DNA of 64,000 bases from Leptospira bourretii (lineage in GTDB: Bacteria > Spirochaetota > Leptospiria > Leptospirales > Leptospiraceae), in contig NZ_RQFW01000012.1 in the NCBI RefSeq assembly GCF_004770145.1, forward strand, positions 62,001 to 126,000. Direction: 5' to 3'. A program made the position numbers and the translations under genes. Position 1 is the first letter of the stretch; every line of letters starts with the position of its first letter. Of this stretch, positions 54,801-62,679 are shown one piece after another. The notes below the pieces were generated by a model. The model was not told the DNA's origin, did not search any database, and worked only from the letters and a program-made list of their open reading frames with translations.

Positions 54801-56084
54801 TTACCTACTTCTAAAAACAGCCCAACCATCCCACCATTTACCTTCAGCTACAGATCCACCACCGAGTGAACCGTCACCAAAAGTTGTTGTGAAGTCAGGT
54901 TTTGTTGCTCCAATACCGCAAGTTTCAATATTTCCAAGTGTTACAATTGGAAGTGAAGTGATTTCGGTGTTATTAGTAACATTAGTGCAAGATCCATTGA
55001 TATTTGCTCCTTTTCCACTTTGACCTTTTACATTGGTCCAAGTAGTTGGGTTTGTATCTACATCACATTGAAAGTTATTTGCTATATAACCAAAAACCAA
55101 TCCTTTGGAAAAGTTTCCAGCATGTCTTTCGCGGATTCGCATACCGACACCAGCAGCGTAGGATTGACCAATCGTAGTAAAGTTTGTAACAGTTGGATTT
55201 GAAGGACCAGCAATTGCAGCCCCAGCTTCTGTTCCATCCATTTCAAATCCATGTGGATCTGTCGATTTCGTTCCACCACAAGATTCTGGGTATTTCACAC
55301 TGATGATGTGATTGAGTGTACCTTGAAATCCTTCATCCACGTCAAAATCATCATCCATACCACCTGAAACTAGTAGGTGTGAACCATTTACGTTTCCACC
55401 CCACCACTCAAATCCATCATCCAATGGTCTGTGAATCTGAACGTAATCATAGTTACTATCTTGAGTTACTGTGTAACTTGAAATACCATTTAACTCGTTA
55501 CCAGGAGCAACCTCATTTCCAACAAATTCAACAACTACATACTTAAAGTTTGCAACTGCATTAAGAGTACCTGGATAAGACTTCGGATTAATTCCTTCCG
55601 AGTTGTTTGGAGCAGTGTGTGCGTGTACAGCACTGTTGCCAACGATAACGATTCCACCCCAATCTCCTGGTGCGCGTGTTCCAACAGTCGCCGCAGATGT
55701 AAAACAAATAGGATTACTTGCTGTTCCGATTGCGTTGATCGTTCCGCCTTCGTACACGAAAAGAGAAGATCCTCTTTCTCCGTAAATTACCGATTTAGGT
55801 AGTACAGTTAATGAACCACCGTTCGTTACGTTTACTGTTCCTCTTAAAAGAGCAGAACCGCTTACAGTTACCGCAGTAGAAATCGTACCTTCAAGTATTT
55901 GAGTTGGAGTAGGGACACCAACACCATCACAAAGATCTGAACCTGCAACACCTTGGTTAGAAAACAATAAAGCCGCCAAAAGTGCGGTATCATCATTTTT
56001 CTTTTCACCTGGACAATTAATCATAGTGAATCCCATCAACGCGATGGAAAGAAGCACCATGCTTTTTTTGAATGAATTTTTCAT
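54801..56084 (-). CDS. Lipoprotein of a TonB-receptor-associated family
   Basis: A 427-residue lipoprotein (lipobox TMINC, Cys near 24). The mature part has repeated Gly/Asn/Thr-rich strands likely to fold as a right-handed beta-helix: GDWGGIVIVGNSAVH, YVQIHRPLDDGFEWWGGNVNGSHLLVSGGMDDDFDVDEGFQG-type blocks, and Asp-rich loops (GMDDDFDVDEG) that may bind calcium. Proteins of this type often lie beside a TonB receptor of the kind encoded at 51070. The role is unknown; a surface substrate-capture function is plausible. A strong terminator follows. Confidence 0.75.
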   Translation of the reverse strand: MKNSFKKSMVLLSIALMGFTMINCPGEKKNDDTALLAALLFSNQGVAGSDLCDGVGVPTPTQILEGTISTAVTVSGSALLRGTVNVTNGGSLTVLPKSVIYGERGSSLFVYEGGTINAIGTASNPICFTSAATVGTRAPGDWGGIVIVGNSAVHAHTAPNNSEGINPKSYPGTLNAVANFKYVVVEFVGNEVAPGNELNGISSYTVTQDSNYDYVQIHRPLDDGFEWWGGNVNGSHLLVSGGMDDDFDVDEGFQGTLNHIISVKYPESCGGTKSTDPHGFEMDGTEAGAAIAGPSNPTVTNFTTIGQSYAAGVGMRIRERHAGNFSKGLVFGYIANNFQCDVDTNPTTWTNVKGQSGKGANINGSCTNVTNNTEITSLPIVTLGNIETCGIGATKPDFTTTFGDGSLGGGSVAEGKWWDGWAVFRSR

Positions 56085-56246
56085 TTTAAATCCTCTTTCG
56101 AAAAAATTCGAATTTGTTTGGCTAGCGGGTCTTCCCGAAAGGGATTTGTAAAAAATTCTCCCTCTAGCTATAGAAAACTATGTTCTTTATATGTTACAAG
56201 GGAATGACAAGCTGGTGAAGGTTTTATGAAGGATTGGTGAATGAGG

Positions 56247-56504
56247 CTAATTCTTGAGTCGATTTAGAATTTTTGTAAGATTACTTTTGATGCGACGAAT
56301 TTGGTCAGCAGTTAGTTGGAGGTCACCTTTTTCTGCTTTTTCGATGACAAGCTCTGCTTTGTTCACAAAAGTAATCGCTTCTTCATCGATGGCTTCTTTT
56401 GATTTTTGTTTTTTGCGATAGGCATCTAAGGCCTTTTGGACATCCAAAAGTTCCTTCGATATCCCACCGATTGCGATATTTAGTTCAACTATGTTTTCAT
56501 CCAT
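56247..56504 (-). CDS. Small coiled-coil protein
   Basis: An 85-residue acidic/Lys-rich protein, predicted entirely helical (ELNIAIGGISKELLDVQKAL and VIEKAEKGDLQLTADQIRRI). No signal peptide and no recognised family. It lies 51 bp downstream of mltG in the same direction, so it may be in that transcript. Confidence 0.65.
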   Translation of the reverse strand: MDENIVELNIAIGGISKELLDVQKALDAYRKKQKSKEAIDEEAITFVNKAELVIEKAEKGDLQLTADQIRRIKSNLTKILNRLKN

Positions 56505-56555
56505 AAGTTAAAATACTCAATTCACATAAAAAAACTTTGATGGACTCTTTCTTTT

Positions 56556-57578
56556 CTATTGATACAACACATCGATAAATTTCTTTTTTGCTTCTAAATG
56601 TTCTTTAAATGTCGCGGAAAAATAATGAGATCCATCTGGTTTTAAAAGGAAAAATAATTTATCAGATTTCATTGGTTTAAAAGAGGCTTCTAACGCCGGT
56701 AAACCTGGATTAGAAATTGGTCCGGGTGGCCATCCACCATTGATATAAGTATTGTAAGGAGAAACAATCTTTAGGTCCGATTCAAAAAGCCTCTTTTTAG
56801 GTTTATCAAACAAATACTGAATGGTAGCACATGATTCCAAATTGATATTTTTTTCGATGCGAGTGAGGAAAACACCTGCCATCATTGGTCGTTCTTCTTT
56901 CCTTACTGCTTCTCTTTCCACAATGGAGGCTAACACAACTCGAAAATGAAGATCTGCTGGTTTGATATCCTTTGCTTCTGGAATAGATTCTAGTTTTTTA
57001 TAGAATCGTTTGATCATCATCTCTGTAATTCTTTCTAAGGGATAATTCAAAGGAACAGAATATGTTTCTGGAAATAAGTATCCCTCTAAAGTTTTTGCAG
57101 GGATATTATATTTTGTAAGGAGTGCCTGACTTTGGGTTACTTTCAAAAACTCTTCGCGAGAAATCGCAAGTTTTTTTGAGACTAATAAATCTCCAATCTG
57201 ACGGTTGTTATACCCTTCAGGAACTGTGAAGTTAACTAGTTTCACTTTTCCAGAAATAATGACATCCAAAATCTTACGAGAACTCATCCCATCATTAATA
57301 TCATAAACACCTTGTTTGATTTTGTTTCCGGCTCGTGTGAACTTCATCAAATAATTAAAATACACAGAGGATTTGATCATGCCGGCAGCAGCTAACTCTC
57401 GAACGACGCTTGAAGATGGTTCTCCAGAATCAATGATGAGTTCATATTTATTTTGACCATCGCCGACAGCCCCACCTTTGATTTCATCCACGACAAAAAA
57501 ACCAATCAAAGCTAAAATCAGCAGCAAGGAAACACCAAGTCCTGAAAGAATCAGGTATTTTTTAAGTTTCGAATTCAT
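56556..57578 (-). CDS. mltG: Endolytic murein transglycosylase MltG
   Basis: MltG cuts nascent peptidoglycan strands and so sets glycan chain length. The 340-residue protein has one N-terminal TM helix (about 8-30) and a YceG domain. TFPEGYNNRQIGDLL-type LysM-like start (VPEGYNNRQIGDLLVSKKL), LEGYLFPETYSVPL, catalytic Glu in VVLASIVEREAV, and the closing NTYINGGWPPGPISNPG are all family hallmarks. Adjacent to murB, another cell-wall gene. Confidence 0.95.
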   Translation of the reverse strand: MNSKLKKYLILSGLGVSLLLILALIGFFVVDEIKGGAVGDGQNKYELIIDSGEPSSSVVRELAAAGMIKSSVYFNYLMKFTRAGNKIKQGVYDINDGMSSRKILDVIISGKVKLVNFTVPEGYNNRQIGDLLVSKKLAISREEFLKVTQSQALLTKYNIPAKTLEGYLFPETYSVPLNYPLERITEMMIKRFYKKLESIPEAKDIKPADLHFRVVLASIVEREAVRKEERPMMAGVFLTRIEKNINLESCATIQYLFDKPKKRLFESDLKIVSPYNTYINGGWPPGPISNPGLPALEASFKPMKSDKLFFLLKPDGSHYFSATFKEHLEAKKKFIDVLYQ

Positions 57579-57623
57579 TCCATCCCCATTCTCTTTGTTA
57601 TATCGACAATTACCAAATCTTTT

Positions 57624-58718
57624 TTAGGGTCTCACAACCGGTTCCATTTCCAATTGAACAAAAAATGTTTCAAATACTCGTTGTCTCACTGATTCTGCCA
57701 TTTCTAAAAGTGCAGATGTTGTGCCCTCTATATTGATTAGACCTAAACAATGGTTCTCGGATATGCCCACTCCTCCGGGATATTTTGACCCTTTTTGAAT
57801 TCCAGAATTTTCAATAAGCCAGGCTGCAGAAAGTTTTTTAAAGCCAGCGGATTCTGGATAAATTGGAGGATTGTCAAATCCCCTTTTTTTGGCATTTTCT
57901 AAAAATAAAACAATCTCATTTTCATTTAAAATTGGATTCATAAAAAATGATCCCACCGAACGGGTGTTTGGATCTCTTTCATCCAATACCATTGATTTTT
58001 TTTTCCGTAGTTCAATGACCAAATTTCTAATAGCTTCCAATTGAACAATTCTATAGTCGATACTAGATATATTTGAACTGTTAGAAGAAAACTTTTCCAA
58101 TTCAATCTTTTCCCATGCTTTTTGAACTTCCGGATAACGAAAACATGGTGGAGACAATTTAGATAATTGGAAGGTAACAGAAACGACAATATGTTCTTTA
58201 TAAATTCCAGATTTGAACTCACTATTTCGATATCGAAACTTACAATCTTCATTTGAGATTGTCATTAGTTCTCCAAATTTGTTCATACATTCAACATTTA
58301 CAATTGAGTCTTTTACTTCTTGTCCATAGGCTCCGATATTTTGTATCGGGGATGCACCAACAGATCCAGGGATACCTGACAGGCATTCAATTCCAGCTAA
58401 TCCTTGTTTTACTGTATATTCAACAAATTGATCCCACGGCACACCCGCTCCCACTTGATACAACGTACAATCGTCGTTTGTATCCAAACAACGAATTCCA
58501 GGAATATTCATTTGAAACACAATTCCAGGAAATCCAGAGTCCCGGAAAATTGTATTGGAGCCTCCACCTAAAATATAAAAAGATTGGTTTTGGCTTTTAG
58601 AAAAATCTAAAGCTTTCGCTAGGTCTTCTTTTGTTTTGATCGAAATGAAATAATCTGCCTTGCCACCCAAACGCAACGTAGTGAACGGAGCCAACGGAAT
58701 ATTGTTCTGGATCAACAT
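57624..58718 (-). CDS. murB: UDP-N-acetylenolpyruvoylglucosamine reductase MurB
   Basis: MurB makes UDP-MurNAc, an early step in peptidoglycan synthesis, using FAD and NADPH. The 364-residue protein has the FAD motifs NIPLAPFTTLRLGGKADYF and YILGGGSNTIF, CKFRYRNSEFKSG, the catalytic Ser in RSVGSFFMNP, and GFKKLSAAWLIE with a terminal SENHCLGL. The insertion around 205-245 makes it longer than type II enzymes. ATG at 58718 preferred over an upstream start at 58742. Upstream of mltG with 45 bp between. Confidence 0.95.
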   Translation of the reverse strand: MLIQNNIPLAPFTTLRLGGKADYFISIKTKEDLAKALDFSKSQNQSFYILGGGSNTIFRDSGFPGIVFQMNIPGIRCLDTNDDCTLYQVGAGVPWDQFVEYTVKQGLAGIECLSGIPGSVGASPIQNIGAYGQEVKDSIVNVECMNKFGELMTISNEDCKFRYRNSEFKSGIYKEHIVVSVTFQLSKLSPPCFRYPEVQKAWEKIELEKFSSNSSNISSIDYRIVQLEAIRNLVIELRKKKSMVLDERDPNTRSVGSFFMNPILNENEIVLFLENAKKRGFDNPPIYPESAGFKKLSAAWLIENSGIQKGSKYPGGVGISENHCLGLINIEGTTSALLEMAESVRQRVFETFFVQLEMEPVVRP

Positions 58719-58768
58719 AGTTCCAATAAAAAGTTTCCGCAAAAATCGTAAGTAAGAAAATCAGTCTT

Positions 58769-59131
58769 ATGAGTCGTTCCAATCCCAAAGTTTACGAATA
58801 TTCAGGATGCAGCACCTGTCGCAATGCTCTGAAATATCTGAAATCAAAAAAAGTGGATTTCCTACAAATCCCGATTCGAGAAACAGCCCCGACTGTGGCT
58901 GAATTAAAAAAAGCAAAACAATACTTAGGCGATATTAAGAAACTTTTTAATACCTCTGGAAAAGATTACCGAGAGGGAAATTGGAAGGAGAAATTGGGAA
59001 GTCTGTCTGAGGAGCAAGTTTACAAAGAACTTTCGGCCAATGGAAATTTAGTGAAGCGGCCTTTTGTTGTGGGTGAGGGTTGGTTTTTGGTGGGTTTTAA
59101 GGAAGAGGAATGGAAAGAGAAGTTGGGGTGA
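58769..59131 (+). CDS. ArsC/Spx-family protein (YffB-like)
   Basis: A 120-residue thioredoxin-fold protein with the redox motif CSTC (C-S-T-C-R, about 14-18), then SKKVDFLQIPIRETAPTVAELKK. The end VKRPFVVGEGWFLVGFKEEEW is typical of YffB/ArsC. The second Cys typical of true arsenate reductases is not evident, so it is more likely a thiol-dependent reductase of unknown substrate. Divergent from murB. A dispersed repeat starts right at its stop. Confidence 0.88.
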   Translation: MSRSNPKVYEYSGCSTCRNALKYLKSKKVDFLQIPIRETAPTVAELKKAKQYLGDIKKLFNTSGKDYREGNWKEKLGSLSEEQVYKELSANGNLVKRPFVVGEGWFLVGFKEEEWKEKLG

Positions 59132-59133
59132 GC

Positions 59134-59217
59134 GGTACAGATGGGATTTTGGTATCCCCGCCCTGACTAGGGTGGGGAACTAGACCCGCCACCCAATGCG
59201 TTCCTTCTATCACATCT
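59134..59217 (+). repeat. Dispersed about 80-bp repeat, copy C
   Basis: GGTACAGATGGGATTTTGGTATCCCCGCCC..TAGGGTGGGG..AACTAGACCCGCCACCC, starting 2 bp after the ArsC-like stop and of the same strand as copies A and B. More diverged in the hairpin (GACTAGGGTGGGG). Confidence 0.8.
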
Positions 59218-59270
59218 TATCAAGTAACCCAAGCGGAATCCCGACTTCCCGAAAAAAACTCCCAGAAAGT

Positions 59271-60158
59271 TCATATTTGTTCGCGAATTACGTCCACTTC
59301 GACTTTTAGTTTATGTTTTCCACCACCAAACAAAATCCCCTTCAACGGTGAAACGTCTGCATAATCTCTTCCAATGGCTGTAATGATATATTCTTCAGTA
59401 ATCATTTTTCCATTCGTTGGGTCAAAATCCATCCAACCAAACAAAGGACAATAGACAGAAACCCAAGCATGAGTGGCATCGCTACCTTGTAATTTTTCAG
59501 TTCCTGGAGGAGGTAATGTTTCCAAATACCCACTCACATAACGAGTTGGAATCTTTAATGACCGTAAGGCGGCAATCATTAGATGTGAAAAGTCCTGACA
59601 AACACCTTTTCTTTCGTTTAAAACTTGGTCAATGGGAGTGTTGATACTCGTTGCTTTTGGATCGTATTGAAAAGTTTGGTAGATATATGTGGTCATCTCC
59701 AATGCTGCTGCAAACACTGGTTTTCCATCAGTAAAAAACATTCGCGCAAATTCTGAATAAGATTCTTTTGCTGCAATGAACGAAGAAGGTTGAATGTATT
59801 CGATCGATAAAATATCTGCATCTAAAGTTGATTCATGAATGAGCGAATAAATATTTTCCCAAGGAGTGGATTTGTATAAATCAATTACTAAGGTTTGATG
59901 CGTACGCACTGTTGACTCAACAACTACCTCTAAAAAACGATGAGGATCTTCTACCGAAAATAAAAACACTTGGTTTCCAAAATAATCCCTACGAAAAGAA
60001 GAAACCACAGGTTTTGGATTCACAGTCACATGGGTCCGAAAACAATCCTGGTGTGGGGATGTCAACGGATACATATGTGCCATATTATGACAATACGCAA
60101 CAGTATCATCATAACTGTATTTGGTTTTATGAATTACCTTAAAATCAGCCATTTCCAT
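59271..60158 (-). CDS. Transglutaminase-like cysteine protease family protein
   Basis: A 295-residue protein with the catalytic triad of the bacterial transglutaminase-like fold: Cys in RKGVCQDFSHLM (about 187), His in ATHAWVSVYCP and Asp in FDPTNGK. The N-terminal domain (FKVIHKTKYSYDDTV) is the bacterial TGase N-domain. These proteins lie with ATP-grasp/alpha-E proteins in a widespread cluster thought to make or process a peptide. I start it at ATG 60158; the longer frame to 60212 adds residues covered by the upstream gene. Confidence 0.92.
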   Translation of the reverse strand: MEMADFKVIHKTKYSYDDTVAYCHNMAHMYPLTSPHQDCFRTHVTVNPKPVVSSFRRDYFGNQVFLFSVEDPHRFLEVVVESTVRTHQTLVIDLYKSTPWENIYSLIHESTLDADILSIEYIQPSSFIAAKESYSEFARMFFTDGKPVFAAALEMTTYIYQTFQYDPKATSINTPIDQVLNERKGVCQDFSHLMIAALRSLKIPTRYVSGYLETLPPPGTEKLQGSDATHAWVSVYCPLFGWMDFDPTNGKMITEEYIITAIGRDYADVSPLKGILFGGGKHKLKVEVDVIREQI

Positions 60159-62679
60159 CACCGATTCGAGTTTGTTCTTCGGTATAATTAAAGTACCTTG
60201 ATGCCAAAGCATCAGATAAATTTTTCAAATCGTTATGAAGTTCTTCTAACCAAATCGAAACAGATTCCAAAGGATTTTCCAATTCAAAGAAAATGGAGAT
60301 ATCTTTCATTTTAAAGTGAGTATACAATTGTAATGCGGCACGATCTTCCGAATACACAACCTTGTCATTTTTTCCAGGTAAAAATTTAATATCGGAATTG
60401 ATTTGTTCCAACTGATATGCGAATGACCTTGGATTTGTAGTATCAAATAATAGAATATCTAACACGGATTCTTGATCAATTTTTCCACTATACCGTCTAT
60501 TGTATGTTAAACGAATATCATTAATTCTTAAAAAAGTTTCAAATGAGGCTTTGTCTCTAAAACTATCCCAACGAATCATACCTTGTAACATCAAAATCAT
60601 ATTGATTGATCTTTCAATTCGGCGACCAAGGTTTAGGAAATACCAACCGGCTTCCCGACTCATATTTTCAAAAGATAAACCAGTGAGAGAGGACAAGTTA
60701 ACGACAATTTTTTGTAAAAAATCTATGATTTGATCATAAGATTCAATTTGATGGTTTGACTGATCTTCAAGATGCAAAAGAATCTTTTTCATATCATCAG
60801 AAAGGCGATCCCGAACAGACTTCGAAGCCATCACCAAACTACGTAAATGAAATGCTAAACTTCCCACAACCCCACGATCAGATGTCAATCTTTGCAATTC
60901 AGAAAAGGGATTTAAAAATAACTCACTTGCATCATCACCTAAAAATCCGGGATAACTATTCGTGACATGAGTTACGAGTTTTAATGAATTTTCTAAAGAT
61001 TCTCTTTCGTAACCGTCTTCTACTTGTAAAATTTTAAATACAGCTTCACGTATAACTCTAGTTTGGTTTTCTGATCTTTCCAAATATCTTGCCAACCAAA
61101 ATAGATTGTCAGCTACACGGCTAGGCACTCCGGAACTTTTTCTGGAAATCATCACCTGGTCAGATTTTGCTACAAGTAAGGACTCTTCTTTTTGTGTTTC
61201 CGTTGCTAACACCCAAAGATCTTTACTCCAAGCTCCTCTTTGGCTTGTAATGAAAAAATCATCCAAAGAAGGGGAAACTCTTACTAATCCGCCTGCCATC
61301 GTTTGGTAACCAGATCCAGACGAAGAAACAAATGTTCTCATGATGGCTCTTCCTGGCCGAAATCCATTTTCACCTAATACAGGTACGGTGGCCGATGCAA
61401 TCATTTCTTGGGCAATAAAGCGATTGGGAGAAAGTTTTAGTTTTTGTAAAAAAGAATCCTTCCTATCTCCACTCAATTCAATAAAGGTAACTGGTTTTTC
61501 CTCATCTGTTCGAGATACGGTTTTAAAAACATATTTCTCTGGATTTTGTAATACCAATTGAAAATGTTCCTTTGTTCCCATCCAATACGTGGGGGCCATA
61601 GGAAGGATTAAATCTTCCCCTAAATAAAAACGGCATAGGTCAGAATAAAACGGCAATAGTGCACGATTTTCTAAAAATCCAGTTCCAATGGGATTGGCAA
61701 TTTTAACATGTCCCGAACGAACCGATTCTAAAAGTCCAGGAACTCCTAAAAGAGAATCTCCCCTAAGTTCTAATGGATCCATAAAGTCATCATCAACGCG
61801 GCGCAAAATCAAATCGATTTGTTGTAAACCTTCCACGGTTTTCATATACACTTTATTTTTTCTAACCGTTAGATCTTCACCTTGTACAAGAGTGTAACCC
61901 AAATATCCAGCAAGATAAGCATGTTCAAAATAGGTTTCATTTGAAGGTCCAGGAGTTAAAAGGACAATCACAGGTTCACGACCACTAACACCCGCAAGCT
62001 GAGTTAATGATTTACGAAGGGAACGAAAATAAACCGCAACCCTATGAACCATTGCATCACGATACATACTGGGAAAAATTCGAGATAAAACAATTCGGTT
62101 TTCAAGGGAATAACCAGAACCCGAAGGAGCTTGTACCCGATCATTTAAAACATAAAAATTTCCATCGGCAGCACGAATCAAATCACAAACAAAAAATAAT
62201 AAAGCAGGATTTTTAGTTAGGAAATGATTGGAATCATACATTCCATCACAAGCTCGTAAAAACGAAGATTCATTTAAAAGTATTTCTGGAGGAATTTTTT
62301 TCTCGTATAACAGGCGTCTTTTGGAATAAACATCTCTCACAAGGGCATCAAGTAAATCAGCGCGTTGGTTTAACCCTCTTTCTAAAACTCGCCACTCCTC
62401 ACTTTCCATAACCAAAGGAAACAAATCCAAATCCCAGGGTCTTTCTTTTGCTTCTGGTGAGTCTGATTGGTATAAATTGTATGTGACACCATTCTCTCTA
62501 AGAATACGATCCGTATCACGTCTACGATTGACAAGTTCAGCGGGCCCAAGTTCTTGAAACGATTTGACTAAGAACTTATATTTGTTTCGGATCTGACCTT
62601 CTGCATCATAGAGTTCGTCATAAACTCCAGGAATCGTTTTATAATTTCCAATTAAATGATAAGGATCTTGTGTCATCAT
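60145..62679 (-). CDS. Circularly permuted ATP-grasp and alpha-E domain fusion
   Basis: An 844-residue fusion: N-terminal circularly permuted ATP-grasp (about 1-470; LVMESEEWRVLERGLNQRADLLDALVRDVY, FRGGRAIMRTFVSSS-type and AGGLVRVSP segments, ATP-binding residues scattered as usual) and C-terminal alpha-E domain (about 510-830: SRVADNLFWLARYLERSENQTRVIREAV, GLSFENMSREAGWYFLNLGRRIERS). In many bacteria these are two genes. Together with the neighbouring transglutaminase and DUF2126 proteins they form a conserved set for peptide ligation and processing. Overlaps the transglutaminase start by 14 bp. Confidence 0.92.
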   Translation of the reverse strand: MMTQDPYHLIGNYKTIPGVYDELYDAEGQIRNKYKFLVKSFQELGPAELVNRRRDTDRILRENGVTYNLYQSDSPEAKERPWDLDLFPLVMESEEWRVLERGLNQRADLLDALVRDVYSKRRLLYEKKIPPEILLNESSFLRACDGMYDSNHFLTKNPALLFFVCDLIRAADGNFYVLNDRVQAPSGSGYSLENRIVLSRIFPSMYRDAMVHRVAVYFRSLRKSLTQLAGVSGREPVIVLLTPGPSNETYFEHAYLAGYLGYTLVQGEDLTVRKNKVYMKTVEGLQQIDLILRRVDDDFMDPLELRGDSLLGVPGLLESVRSGHVKIANPIGTGFLENRALLPFYSDLCRFYLGEDLILPMAPTYWMGTKEHFQLVLQNPEKYVFKTVSRTDEEKPVTFIELSGDRKDSFLQKLKLSPNRFIAQEMIASATVPVLGENGFRPGRAIMRTFVSSSGSGYQTMAGGLVRVSPSLDDFFITSQRGAWSKDLWVLATETQKEESLLVAKSDQVMISRKSSGVPSRVADNLFWLARYLERSENQTRVIREAVFKILQVEDGYERESLENSLKLVTHVTNSYPGFLGDDASELFLNPFSELQRLTSDRGVVGSLAFHLRSLVMASKSVRDRLSDDMKKILLHLEDQSNHQIESYDQIIDFLQKIVVNLSSLTGLSFENMSREAGWYFLNLGRRIERSINMILMLQGMIRWDSFRDKASFETFLRINDIRLTYNRRYSGKIDQESVLDILLFDTTNPRSFAYQLEQINSDIKFLPGKNDKVVYSEDRAALQLYTHFKMKDISIFFELENPLESVSIWLEELHNDLKNLSDALASRYFNYTEEQTRIGDGNG

